A stretch of 64,000 nt of DNA from Streptomyces sp. NBC_01451 (GTDB taxonomy: Bacteria > Actinomycetota > Actinomycetes > Streptomycetales > Streptomycetaceae): assembly GCF_036227485.1 (NCBI RefSeq), contig NZ_CP109479.1, positions 8,742,001 to 8,806,000 on the forward strand, in the 5' to 3' direction. The notes under the pieces are model-generated. The model ran no database searches, had not been told where the DNA came from, and saw only the letters and a list, made by a program, of their open reading frames with translations. Within the stretch, counting starts at the first letter, position 1, and the number at the start of each line of letters is the position of its first letter. Made by a program: the position numbers and the translations under genes. Positions 8,194-16,851 of this stretch are shown piece by piece.

Positions 8194-10611
8194 ATGGACA
8201 CCCCACGCCCCGATTCGCCGCGGCCCCTCCCCGGCCGCCGCGGCCTTCTCTCCTTCGCCGCCGTTTCCGGAGCCCTCGCCGCCCTCGGCGGGGCCCCCGC
8301 CTTCACCGCCTCCGCCGCACCCGCGAGACCCACCCGCTCCCCGATGCTGCCCGAGGGGGACTCCACCGAACTGTGGTGGCAGGCGCCCGCCGACGACGGC
8401 TCGATGATCACCCAGGGCCTCCCGGTCGGCAACGGCCGCCTCGGGGCGCTGGTGAGCAACGACCCTGGCCGGGAACGGCTGTTCATCACCGACGCCACCA
8501 TGTGGACCGGGGGACGCAACGCCACCCTCGACGACGACGGCCAGTTCCCCTACGCCCGCGAGAACTTCGGGTCGTTCACCCTGCTCGGCAAGCTGACCGT
8601 CGGCATACCCGACCACGACCTCTCGGCCGTCTCCGGCTACCGTCGCGCCCTCGACCTCCGCCAGGGCCTGGTCACCGCCTCCTATGTGCGCTCCGGTGTG
8701 ACGTACCGGCGGCAGGTGTTCGCCAGCGCCCCCGACGACGTCGTCGTCGTGCACTTCACCCAGGACGGCGGCGGGCACTACACGGGCGACATCGCCCTGG
8801 ACGGCACCCACGAGGAGACCACCACGGGCGTAGCGGCGGGCCGTTACCTGTCCTTCGGCGCGGAGTCGCCCAACCGGCTGCGGTACGGGGCGGCCGTCAC
8901 CGCGTACGGCAGCGGCGGAACCGTCGCCGTCGACGGGGCGCGGATCTCCTTCCGGAACTGCCGGAGCCTCACGGTGATCGTCAGCGGCGGCACCGACTAC
9001 GCGCCCGACGCGGCCGAGGACTACCGCGATCCGTCGCTCGACCCCCGAAAGCTCGCCCGCACCAAGGTCCTCGACGCGGCGAGGCAGTCCGCCGGCATCC
9101 TGCTGCACACCCATGTCGCAGACCACCGGCGGCTGTTCGAGCGCATGGACGTGTCGCTCGGCACCTCCACCGCGCTGCAACGGGGCCTGGACACGTGGGA
9201 GCGGATCAGGGCACGCCACACGGATGGCATGCCCGACCCCGAACTGGAGGCGTCCTACCTGCAGTTCGGGCGCTACCTCATGATCGCCGGCTCGCGCGGC
9301 AGTCTGCCGCTGAACCTCCAGGGCCTGTGGCTGGACGGCAACGACCCCGACTGGATGGGCGATTACCACACCGACATCAACCTCCAGATGAACTACTGGA
9401 TGGCCGACCGGGCCGCCCTGCCCGACTGCTTCGACGCCTTCACCGACTACTGCCTGGCCCAGCTGCCCTCGTGGACCGAACTCACCCGCACCCACTTCAA
9501 CGACCCCCGCAACCGCTACCGCAACTCCAGCGGGAGGATCGCGGGCTGGACCGTCGCCATATCCACCAACATCCACGGCGGCATGGGCTGGTGGTGGCAC
9601 CCCGCGGGCAACGCCTGGCTGTGCAACTCCCTCTACGAGCACTACGAGTTCACCCAGGACCGCGACCACCTCGCCCGTATCCACCCGATGCTAAAAGGGG
9701 CTTGTGAGTTCTGGGAGGCGAGGCTGCTGACCACTACCGTCATGGACCCGGTCACCGGTGAGAAACGGGAGGTCCTCGTCGCCGACAGCGACTGGTCGCC
9801 CGAACACGGCCCGCTCGACGCCAAGGGCATCACCTACGCCCAGGAACTGGTCTGGGCCCTGTTCGCCAACTACCGCACGGCGTGCGAGGTGTTGGGCAGG
9901 GACAGTGCGTACGCCCGGACGGTCGCGGGGCTTCAGGAACGGCTCCGGCTGCCGCAGGTGAGCCCGCGGACGGGCTGGCTGGAGGAGTGGATGTCCCCCG
10001 ACAACCTGGGGGAGACCACCCACCGGCACCTGTCCCCGCTCGTCCAGCTGTTCCCCGGCGACCGCATCCGCCCGGACGGCTCGACGCCCGAGGAGATCGT
10101 CGAGGGCGCGACCGCGCTGCTCACCGCGCGCGGCATGGAGAGCTTCGGCTGGGCGAACGCCTGGCGCGGCCTGTGCTGGGCCCGTCTGAAGGACGCCGAC
10201 AGGGCCTACCGGCTCGTCGTGAACAACCTGCGGCCCTCCGTCGGCGGCAGCAACGGCACCGCGCCCAACCTGTTCGACATCTACCAGGTCGAGCAGGGCC
10301 GCGGCATCTTCCAGATCGACGGCAACTTCGGCACGCCCGCCGCGATGATCGAGATGCTGGTGTACTCACGCCCCGGCCATGTCGAACTGCTGCCCGCGCT
10401 GCCCGACGCCTGGGCCGGGTCCGGATCGATCACGGGAGTGGGCGTACGAGGGGGCTTCACGGTGGACCTGAGCTGGCAGGACGGCAGACCGACCGAGGTC
10501 ACGGTGACGAGCGTCGGCGGGCGCACGACCACGCTGGCGTACGGGGCGACGAGACGGAGACTCACCCTGTCGCCCGGCCGGTCCGTGACGCTTCGCGGCC
10601 TCGGGCGGTGA
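8194..10611 (+). CDS. Tat-exported GH95 alpha-L-fucosidase-type glycosidase
   Basis: The product has 805 residues. The N-terminus has a twin-arginine signal (GRRGLLSFAAVSGALAAL, Arg15-Arg16), so the enzyme is exported folded by Tat. Residues 45-280 are the GH95 N-terminal beta domain (LWWQAPADDG..GLPVGNGRLGAL). Residues about 290-690 form the alpha/alpha barrel with HTDINLQMNYW (Asp394, Asn396), SPEHG (Glu537) and FQIDGNFG (Asp709). In the characterised bifidobacterial 1,2-alpha-L-fucosidase two Asn residues near this first motif and an Asp in the last take part in inverting hydrolysis; here the first Asn position appears to be Asp394. The family also includes alpha-L-galactosidases, so specificity may differ. 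The gene follows GH27 by 26 bp and precedes the SGNH gene by 4 bp, indicating one operon for a decorated plant or mucin-like glycan. Confidence 0.87.
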   Translation: MDTPRPDSPRPLPGRRGLLSFAAVSGALAALGGAPAFTASAAPARPTRSPMLPEGDSTELWWQAPADDGSMITQGLPVGNGRLGALVSNDPGRERLFITDATMWTGGRNATLDDDGQFPYARENFGSFTLLGKLTVGIPDHDLSAVSGYRRALDLRQGLVTASYVRSGVTYRRQVFASAPDDVVVVHFTQDGGGHYTGDIALDGTHEETTTGVAAGRYLSFGAESPNRLRYGAAVTAYGSGGTVAVDGARISFRNCRSLTVIVSGGTDYAPDAAEDYRDPSLDPRKLARTKVLDAARQSAGILLHTHVADHRRLFERMDVSLGTSTALQRGLDTWERIRARHTDGMPDPELEASYLQFGRYLMIAGSRGSLPLNLQGLWLDGNDPDWMGDYHTDINLQMNYWMADRAALPDCFDAFTDYCLAQLPSWTELTRTHFNDPRNRYRNSSGRIAGWTVAISTNIHGGMGWWWHPAGNAWLCNSLYEHYEFTQDRDHLARIHPMLKGACEFWEARLLTTTVMDPVTGEKREVLVADSDWSPEHGPLDAKGITYAQELVWALFANYRTACEVLGRDSAYARTVAGLQERLRLPQVSPRTGWLEEWMSPDNLGETTHRHLSPLVQLFPGDRIRPDGSTPEEIVEGATALLTARGMESFGWANAWRGLCWARLKDADRAYRLVVNNLRPSVGGSNGTAPNLFDIYQVEQGRGIFQIDGNFGTPAAMIEMLVYSRPGHVELLPALPDAWAGSGSITGVGVRGGFTVDLSWQDGRPTEVTVTSVGGRTTTLAYGATRRRLTLSPGRSVTLRGLGR

Positions 10612-10615
10612 CGAG

Positions 10616-11866
10616 GTGACTCACCATGTCGTCCGCGTCACGGGCATGCTGCGCCGACTCGCCCTGACGGTCGTCGCGTTGACCGCCTCCGCGCAGTTGC
10701 TGACCGCGTCGGCGACGGCAGCCCCTGCCACGACTCCCGCGCACACGGCGACGCACGAGACCGTCACCTGGGGTGCGAGCGCCGACCGGCTCGGCGAGGC
10801 CGCCCCGAACCGGGGTTACCGGCTCGTCGTACGGACCAGCGTCGGCGGCACCCACCTGCGCGTCCGCCTGTCCAACGCCTTCGGCGACCGGCCCCTGACC
10901 TTCGGCCGGGCGTACGCGGGCGTGCAGAAGGAGGGTGCCGCCCTGGTCAGGGGCAGTAACCGGTCACTGGCGTTCGGCGGGGAGAGTGCCGTCACCGTAC
11001 CCGCCGGTGGGACCGTGCTCAGTGATCCGCTGCCCGGACGGCTGCCGGCCGCGACCTCGCTGGTGGTCAGCCTGTACGTGACCGATGCCGGCGGCCCGGC
11101 GACGGGTCACGGCATGGCCATGCAGACGTCCTACACCACCGCGGGCGACCACGTGGCGGAGGAGGGTCCGGCCAACTGGACCGGCACCAGCGGCTCCTGG
11201 TTCTACCTGGACGCCGTCACCGTACGGACGGGCCCGGATGTCGGCGCGGTCGTCGCTCTGGGCGACTCCGTCACCGACGGCTGGCAGTCCACCGCCGACC
11301 ACAACCGCCGCTGGCCCGACTACCTGGCCCGCCGCCTCCGGACAGCCGCCGGGACGGACATCGAGGGGGTGGCCAACGAGGGGATCTCCGGCAACAAGGT
11401 CCTGGCGGACGGAGCCGGGCGGAGCGCCCTGAACAGACTGCGCCGGGACGTGCTCTCCCACCCGGGCATACGCACGGTCCTTCTCTTCGAGGGCGTCAAC
11501 GACATCAAGGCCCGCACCGGAGTCACGGCCGCGGACCTGATCGACGGCTACCGCCGGATCATCGACCGCGCCCACACCGCCGGCGTCTGCGTCGTGGGTG
11601 CCACGGTCGGGCCGTTCAAGGGCTGGTACGAGTGGGACGCGCCGGCCGAGGCCGTACGCCGGGAGGTCAACGAATTCATCCGCACCGGCGGCGAGTTCGA
11701 CGCCGTCGCCGACTTCGACCGCGTCCTGCGCAGCCCCTACGACCACGAGCGGATCCTGCCGTTCTTCGACAACGGCGATCACCTGCACCCCAACGACACC
11801 GGCATGCAGGCGATGGCCGACGCGGTGCGGATCACCGACCTCTCCTGCGACCGCGGCACCCGCTGA
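10616..11866 (+). CDS. Secreted SGNH/GDSL hydrolase (carbohydrate esterase-like)
   Basis: The frame begins at GTG 10616, 4 bp after the GH95 stop; an internal ATG (MLRRLALTVVALTASAQLL) would also give a good signal peptide and may be the true start. After the signal peptide (to about residue 40), residues 45-205 form an all-beta domain. The SGNH domain at about 210-410 has block I GDSVTDG (Ser218), block III GVND, and block V DHLHPND (Asp388, His391). These residues form the catalytic triad of secreted esterases and lipases that remove acyl groups from sugars or lipids. With GH27 and GH95 upstream, a deacetylase that exposes glycan branches is the simplest role. The exact substrate is unknown. 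Confidence 0.82.
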   Translation: MTHHVVRVTGMLRRLALTVVALTASAQLLTASATAAPATTPAHTATHETVTWGASADRLGEAAPNRGYRLVVRTSVGGTHLRVRLSNAFGDRPLTFGRAYAGVQKEGAALVRGSNRSLAFGGESAVTVPAGGTVLSDPLPGRLPAATSLVVSLYVTDAGGPATGHGMAMQTSYTTAGDHVAEEGPANWTGTSGSWFYLDAVTVRTGPDVGAVVALGDSVTDGWQSTADHNRRWPDYLARRLRTAAGTDIEGVANEGISGNKVLADGAGRSALNRLRRDVLSHPGIRTVLLFEGVNDIKARTGVTAADLIDGYRRIIDRAHTAGVCVVGATVGPFKGWYEWDAPAEAVRREVNEFIRTGGEFDAVADFDRVLRSPYDHERILPFFDNGDHLHPNDTGMQAMADAVRITDLSCDRGTR

Positions 11867-11870
11867 CCCC

Positions 11871-11912
11871 GGCGAGCCAGCCCGCGCCCACCTGGACGCG
11901 GGCGGGCTCGCC
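11871..11912. terminator. Bidirectional terminator between convergent genes
   Basis: GGCGAGCC-A-GCCCGCG (11871-11886) pairs with CGCGGGC-G-GGCTCGCC (11897-11912): a 16-position stem with one A-G mismatch and a 10 nt loop. It lies between the stops of the SGNH gene and the convergent propeller gene, so it can end both transcripts. There is no T-run, as is common in Streptomyces. Confidence 0.75.
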
Positions 11913-11921
11913 GGCCGCCGT

Positions 11922-12944
11922 CTACAGCGGCGCCGGGGAGGAAGCACCCGCGATCAGGAGGCGCGGGCTGCCCGTGCCGTTCGCGGGTACGGTCCACAGG
12001 TCGCTGCTGCCGACCTTGCCGTCGGTGGGCAGGGCGTAGGCGACGGTGCTGTTGTCGAGCCAGGTGGCCTGGTCGTCGACGCTGTGGCGTTCGGCGAGTG
12101 CCGTCTCCTTCAGCGTGGCCAGGTCGAGGACGTACTCGTGCCAGAGGGCGGTACGGGACAGGACCCGCTTCTTGAAGGCGACACGCGTTCCGTCCGGGGA
12201 GAGCGAGGGGCACTCCACGTTCTCGATCAGCGTGGTGACCTTGCGCCCGGCGAGCGAACCGCGCACCAGGTAGGTCTTGTTGGCGGTGTTGAGAGTGGCG
12301 TAGAAGGTGTCGTCGTCGGAGGCGAAGGTGACGCCCCAGAAGTTCACGTCCGAGGCGCGGTAGGGCTTGCCGTCCAGGGTGATGGAGAACGTCTCCAGGC
12401 TGGGCGTCAGCCGCATGGTGCGGGTGTCCAGGATCGACGTCCGGGTGGAGAAGAAGGCGGAGGCGTAGGACTCGCCGGAGACGAAGACGGTCCAGGCGAC
12501 GAAGCGGCCGTCGGGCGAGACCCGGGCCCGGCTGGGGGTGCCCGCGAGCGGATAGGTGCGCAGGGTGCGGAGGTTCGCGTCGAGGAGGAGGGCGCGGTTG
12601 CTCTGCTTGAGGACACCGGGGACGGACTGGAGGCAGATACCGGTGCCGGCCGCCGCGTAGAAGCGGGCGCACTTCAGGTCGGAGGCGGTCCGGCCGGCTC
12701 CGGGGTCCGTGGACGGGACCGAGGCGACCGCGGTGCGGTGCGGGCCGGCGGCGGCGTTGACGAACGTCAGGCGGCTCTTCTGGTCGAGCGTCAGCCTGCC
12801 CGTGCTGACGGCGGGGCCGCCCGGCTGCGCCCGGTTCGCCTGATCCGCGCGGTCGGCGGCGTGCAGGACCACGGCGGTTGCCACGCCCGAGAGGATCAGC
12901 ACCCCCGTGACGAGTATGAGCAGGCGACGGCGCAGCGATGTCAT
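11922..12944 (-). CDS. Membrane-anchored TolB-like beta-propeller protein
   Basis: The product has 340 residues. Residues 8-30 form a single hydrophobic segment (LLILVTGVLILSGVATAVVL) after an Arg-rich start, so the protein is probably anchored with its bulk outside. The rest has WD40-like PD40 repeats, with blades such as RARVSPDGRFVAW (near 143) and CPSLSPDGTRVAF (near 240), followed by DQATWLDNSTVAY. Such propellers bind proteins or glycans; no catalytic motif is visible. It is the third gene of a minus-strand operon (glycosyltransferase 15125, MFS 14250, this gene 12944), 34 bp after the MFS stop. The operon borders the surface-polysaccharide locus, so a role in export or sensing of a surface polymer is plausible but unproven. 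Confidence 0.72.
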   Translation of the reverse strand: MTSLRRRLLILVTGVLILSGVATAVVLHAADRADQANRAQPGGPAVSTGRLTLDQKSRLTFVNAAAGPHRTAVASVPSTDPGAGRTASDLKCARFYAAAGTGICLQSVPGVLKQSNRALLLDANLRTLRTYPLAGTPSRARVSPDGRFVAWTVFVSGESYASAFFSTRTSILDTRTMRLTPSLETFSITLDGKPYRASDVNFWGVTFASDDDTFYATLNTANKTYLVRGSLAGRKVTTLIENVECPSLSPDGTRVAFKKRVLSRTALWHEYVLDLATLKETALAERHSVDDQATWLDNSTVAYALPTDGKVGSSDLWTVPANGTGSPRLLIAGASSPAPL

Positions 12945-12978
12945 GTGGATCCCTGGGACTTTGTGACTGTGGTGGTGG

Positions 12979-14250
12979 TCATCGGGTTTCGCCGCTCGGC
13001 CGGAGCACCATGCCCGCGACAGCCGCGCAGCACAGCAGACCGACCGCCGATCCGGCCAGTGCCGGGCCGTCGCCCCACACCGTCCAGGCGGCGCCGAAGG
13101 CCAGCGAGCAGCAGAACCGGGCCAGCGCCTGGCTGGTCCCGACGATGGCGAGGCCGCTGGCGCGCAGCTGCTCGGGCACGATGTCGGCCATGGCGGCCGG
13201 GAGTACGCCGTCGGTGGCCGCGTAGAACATGCCGTGCAGGGCGAGTACGAGGAAGGGCAGGGCCGGCGTGGCCGGGGCCCACAGCAGGAGGGCGTAGCCG
13301 GTGAGCAGGCTCACGTGCCCGGCGAGGAACACGGTGCGGCGCCCGATCCGGTCGGCCAGCGCGCCGAGGGGCACGGCGAGCAGCAGGAACACCGCCGCGG
13401 TACCCAGCGGCAGCAGCGGGAACCACTCGTCGCCGATACCCGCACGCCGTTGCAGCAGCAGGTAGACGAAGGCGTCGCTGACCGTGGTCAGGCCGAGCAG
13501 CGCGGCACAGATCGCGAGCGCCCGCAGCCGCGGCAGACGCAGCAGCGCCAGCGCTTCGCGAACGCGCACGGGCGGCTTGACGTCCGCCGCACCCGCTTCG
13601 TCCGGCTGCGCGAGCCGCTTTCTGCCCGGTACGAACAGCACTAGTACGAGCACACCGAGCACGGCGACGCACGCGCTCACGCCGAACACGGCGTCGTAGC
13701 CGTCGGTCGCCGCGCGCAGGATGAAGAAGGCGGCCAGCGGGCCGAGCATCGCACCCGTGGTGTCCATCGCCCGGTGCACGCCGAACGCGCGGCCCTGCCT
13801 CTCGGACGGCGTGGACAGGGAGATCATCGCGTCGCGCGGGGCGGTGCGCAGGCCCTTGCCGGTCCGGTCGAGGGCGAGGACCGTGCCGAGGGCGCCGATG
13901 CTGCTCACGAGCAGGAGCAGCGGCTTGCAGAGCGCGGACAGGCCGTACCCGAGCCCGGCCATCAGTTTGTGGTTGCGCACCCGGTCGGCGAGGTGGCCGC
14001 CGGTGAGTTGCACGAGTGCGCTGACGCCGTTGTAGACACCGTCGAGGGTGCCGAAGACCAGCGGGGTGAAACCGAGAGTGGTGACGAGGTAGAGCGGCAG
14101 AACAGCGGTGACCATCTCCGAGGAGATGTCGGTTATCAGACTGACCGAACCCAGCACGAGCACGACCGGGGCGACCTTGTGCCCGGGGCCGCGTCTTCGG
14201 CCCTGTTCGGTGTCCGCCTGCGCGGGGGCGGAACGGTCGGTGAGATACAT
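12979..14250 (-). CDS. MFS transporter
   Basis: The product has 423 residues from ATG 14250 (MYLTDRSAPAQADTEQ). The frame is open further upstream but overlaps the glycosyltransferase gene, so I use this start. About 12 transmembrane segments are visible. The loop DRVRNHKLM between TM2 and TM3 and DRTGKGLRTAPRDAMIS near residue 125 are typical of the major facilitator superfamily. SLITDISSEMVTAVLPLYL in TM1 resembles putative drug or metabolite MFS exporters. It lies 26 bp after the glycosyltransferase stop and 34 bp before the propeller gene, in one operon. A glycolipid or sugar-conjugate substrate would suit the context, but the family does not decide it. Confidence 0.83.
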   Translation of the reverse strand: MYLTDRSAPAQADTEQGRRRGPGHKVAPVVLVLGSVSLITDISSEMVTAVLPLYLVTTLGFTPLVFGTLDGVYNGVSALVQLTGGHLADRVRNHKLMAGLGYGLSALCKPLLLLVSSIGALGTVLALDRTGKGLRTAPRDAMISLSTPSERQGRAFGVHRAMDTTGAMLGPLAAFFILRAATDGYDAVFGVSACVAVLGVLVLVLFVPGRKRLAQPDEAGAADVKPPVRVREALALLRLPRLRALAICAALLGLTTVSDAFVYLLLQRRAGIGDEWFPLLPLGTAAVFLLLAVPLGALADRIGRRTVFLAGHVSLLTGYALLLWAPATPALPFLVLALHGMFYAATDGVLPAAMADIVPEQLRASGLAIVGTSQALARFCCSLAFGAAWTVWGDGPALAGSAVGLLCCAAVAGMVLRPSGETR

Positions 14251-14276
14251 GATCGAGAACTCCAGGTGCGGTGCGA

Positions 14277-15125
14277 TCAGTTCTGCCGGCTGCTCTCGTC
14301 CCGTAGCCAGGTACCGAAGTCCTGAGCCCGGATGGCCTTTCTGGATGCCCGCCGGGCGGCGACCGCCGCCGCGAGGAAGACTACGACACTCGGGAAGAGC
14401 TTCGGATCCCTGCGGACCAGGGCTTTCAGATCCGCCACGCTCGTGCGCGCCGAGGCCTCCTCCGGGCCCTGCTGCTGCTCCACCTGGGCGGTGGACACCG
14501 CGGCCCTGACCCGCCGTTTCATCAGGTCCCGCCAGGTGCGCGGCGGGTGGACGACGACACCGGCCCCGCCGACCACGAGCCGCTCCCGGGGGGCGAACGC
14601 CAGGGACGCGGCGAGGTCGTCCGCCATCAGCGGGGGCAGCGCGGCGATGCGGGCGTGCCCTGCCTTGGAGACGGCGATGACGCCCCGGCCGAACAGCCCC
14701 TCGCGCACGGCGGGGAGGCGCTGCCACACCCGGTAGTAGGCGCGCACCCGCCAGCCGCAGCCGGTCAGCGGGATCTGCCGCTCGGGGGCGGTGGCCAGGA
14801 TGTCCGAGGTGTCGTCGTTCAGCGGCTCGACCAGTGCCCGTACGTCCGCGCCCGTGATCACGACGTCGGCGTCCACGTAGATGCGGGGGAAGCCGCGCGC
14901 GTGGTCGTCTCCCGCGCGCAGGGCGGCGTGCTTCGAGGGGGTGGGGATCTCGACCACGCGGACGTGCGGTCCGCGGGCGGACGCGATCCGCGCGGTGTCG
15001 TCCGTGCAGCCGTTGCACACGACCACGATGTCGGTCTCGCCGTCGGCGGAGTCGGCCACCAGCGAATCGAGGAGTCGGCCGATGACTTGTGCCTCGTTGT
15101 GGGCCGGGATCACGATGCTCGTCAC
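14277..15125 (-). CDS. Family 2 glycosyltransferase
   Basis: The product has 282 residues and begins directly with the GT2 fold (SIVIPAHNEAQVIGRLLDSL). The metal and nucleotide-sugar motif is VDADVVITG near residue 85. A hydrophobic stretch near 240-255 (LFPSVVVFLAAAVAARR) could anchor it to the membrane. GT2 enzymes move a sugar from UDP- or GDP-sugars to lipid-linked or polymer acceptors in the cytoplasm. It is the first gene of the minus-strand GT-MFS-propeller operon and is divergent from the initiating phosphoglycosyltransferase gene 286 bp away. The acceptor and donor cannot be told from sequence. Confidence 0.82.
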   Translation of the reverse strand: MTSIVIPAHNEAQVIGRLLDSLVADSADGETDIVVVCNGCTDDTARIASARGPHVRVVEIPTPSKHAALRAGDDHARGFPRIYVDADVVITGADVRALVEPLNDDTSDILATAPERQIPLTGCGWRVRAYYRVWQRLPAVREGLFGRGVIAVSKAGHARIAALPPLMADDLAASLAFAPRERLVVGGAGVVVHPPRTWRDLMKRRVRAAVSTAQVEQQQGPEEASARTSVADLKALVRRDPKLFPSVVVFLAAAVAARRASRKAIRAQDFGTWLRDESSRQN

Positions 15126-15411
15126 GTGGGCAGTATGCCGTCAGTGTCACTAATGCGATGTGTGTTTCGTTCAACCGTTCCCGTGATTGCGTTTGGTGGT
15201 CTAGATTGAGTGCCGCCGGACCGGTTTGGGTGGGGAACTGTCCTTGACTTCATGTCACGGTGTGGCTTTTTGCACGAATTTGAACTTGTAGGCAAAAGCA
15301 TGCTGGGGGGCATGAGGCGGTTGGGGAACCGCTGACGCTCCCTCGCTTTCCAGTGTCGCTGTGTGGAGGGCACTTCGATCGGGGGGTAGCCGCGCATGTG
15401 GTGGGGGGAGC
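15126..15411. promoter_or_regulatory. Divergent promoter region at the start of the polysaccharide block
   Basis: This 286 bp spacer separates the GT2 gene from the phosphoglycosyltransferase gene and is A+T-richer than its surroundings (15140-15300). TAGATT at 15202-15207 could be a -10 box reading to the right, and TTGACT at 15244-15249 a -35-like box, but neither has a convincing partner. I saw no strong palindrome except CATGC-N6-GCATG near 15300-15315. Promoters must lie here; their exact sites are not resolved. Confidence 0.35.
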
Positions 15412-16851
15412 ATGGCCATTGAGGTCACGCATGAGCAACTGGTTGTGGAACGCAGGACTCCGGAAGCTCGCCGAAGACGTTGGGATCGCAAATACCGGAT
15501 CACCCTGTTGGTCGCCGACGGCCTCGCGGCCGTTGCCGCCGGCTTCCTGATCCACGCGCTGTACGGCCGCTGGGCGGTGGCTCTGGTGCTGCCTCCGATG
15601 TGGATCGCGGTCATGGCCGCCCATCGCTCCTACGACCGCACCGCCCTGGGGCTGGGGACCGAGGAGTATCGACGGGTGCTCCGAGGCGCCCTCGTGCTGC
15701 CGGCGCTGGCCGCGGGCACGCACTACGTCTTCGCGCACGACGAGGGTCTTCTCCATGACATGGTCATGGCTGCGGTGCCGACTGCCGTGATCGCCATCCC
15801 GGGCCGTTACGCACTACGGCGCCGACTGCACCGAAGATGGGCCCGCGGGCGGGACCGGAGCGCGACCCTCCTGGTCGGGCCGTCACGCGGCATCGTGGAA
15901 CTGGTAGCCGTACTGCGCCGGGGCGGCTCACAGGAACTGCACGTCGCCGGGGTGTGCCTGAGCGACCCGAAGAACCGGTCGGAGATCCACGAGCTGGGGC
16001 TCCCCGTCCTCGGCGGGATCGGGGACATGGAGGACGTGGTCCGGGTCATGGGCATCGGCACCGTGGTGGTGGTGCCGGTCCCCGGCGCCGACGCCTCCGT
16101 CCTGCGCCGGATGTCCTGGACGGCCGCCGTGCAGGGCGTCGACTTCCTGCTGGCCCCCGTGCTGACCGACGTGTCCGCCTCCCGGCTGGCCGTACGCCCC
16201 ACCAACGGGGTGCCGCTGGTGCGGATAGAGGCCCCGAACCTGACCCGGATCTCCCGGCTGCCCAAGGAGCTGCTCGACCGTGCGCTCGCGGCGGCGCTCC
16301 TGGCCCTCCTCGCGCTGCCCATGCTGCTGATCGCCCTGATCGTCCGGCTGGACAGTCCCGGTTCGACGTTGTTCAGGCAGCAGCGGGTGGGCCGGTACGG
16401 CGACCAGTTCACCATGTTCAAGTTCCGCACCATGCGGCCGGACTCGGAGGCGCTCCGGGCGGAACTGGAGCACCTGAACGAGAACAGCGACGGACTGTTG
16501 TTCAAGGTGAAGGAAGACCCGCGCATCACCCGGGTCGGCTCGGTGCTGCGCCGCACGTCGCTCGACGAACTGCCGCAGCTGATCAACGTGATCAGCGGCC
16601 ACATGTCGCTCGTCGGCCCGCGTCCGCCGCTGCCCGAGGAGGTGGAGGAGTACACGCCGGAGGTCAAGCGCCGGCTGCTCGTCAAGCCCGGCCTAACCGG
16701 GCTGTGGCAGGTCAGCGGACGCTCCGACCTGCCCTGGGACGAGGCGGTCCGGCTCGATCTCGGATACGTGGACAACTGGTCGATGGGTCTCGACCTGGAG
16801 ATCCTGGCGCGCACCGGGTCCGCGGTGGTGCGCGGAACGGGGGCCTACTGA
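15412..16851 (+). CDS. Polyprenyl-phosphate glycosylphosphotransferase (initiating enzyme, WbaP/WcaJ type)
   Basis: The product has 479 residues from ATG 15412; the frame is open to GTG 15361, but no ribosome site supports it. Residues about 25-130 contain four membrane helices, followed by a CoA-binding-like domain (130-270). Residues about 290-479 form the bacterial sugar transferase domain. It includes the membrane hairpin LDRALAAALLALLALPMLL, FRQQRVGR, FTMFKFRTM, TSLDELPQLINV and LVKPGLTGLWQVSGR. The enzyme moves a sugar-1-phosphate from a nucleotide sugar to undecaprenyl phosphate and so starts repeat-unit assembly on the inner membrane face. It heads a tightly coupled plus-strand operon (next ATG overlaps its stop). 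The family is certain; the sugar is unknown. Confidence 0.92.
   Translation: MAIEVTHEQLVVERRTPEARRRRWDRKYRITLLVADGLAAVAAGFLIHALYGRWAVALVLPPMWIAVMAAHRSYDRTALGLGTEEYRRVLRGALVLPALAAGTHYVFAHDEGLLHDMVMAAVPTAVIAIPGRYALRRRLHRRWARGRDRSATLLVGPSRGIVELVAVLRRGGSQELHVAGVCLSDPKNRSEIHELGLPVLGGIGDMEDVVRVMGIGTVVVVPVPGADASVLRRMSWTAAVQGVDFLLAPVLTDVSASRLAVRPTNGVPLVRIEAPNLTRISRLPKELLDRALAAALLALLALPMLLIALIVRLDSPGSTLFRQQRVGRYGDQFTMFKFRTMRPDSEALRAELEHLNENSDGLLFKVKEDPRITRVGSVLRRTSLDELPQLINVISGHMSLVGPRPPLPEEVEEYTPEVKRRLLVKPGLTGLWQVSGRSDLPWDEAVRLDLGYVDNWSMGLDLEILARTGSAVVRGTGAY

Noticed and set aside
8122..9684. A 520-codon minus-strand frame opposite the GH95 gene
   Set aside because: It is a shadow of the GH95 coding sequence, with Gly/Val/Arg bias and no recognisable domain.
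14251..15174. N-terminal extension of the MFS frame across the glycosyltransferase gene
   Set aside because: The extension overlaps a complete GT2 gene in another frame and has no membrane or domain features; ATG 14250 gives a normal MFS start.
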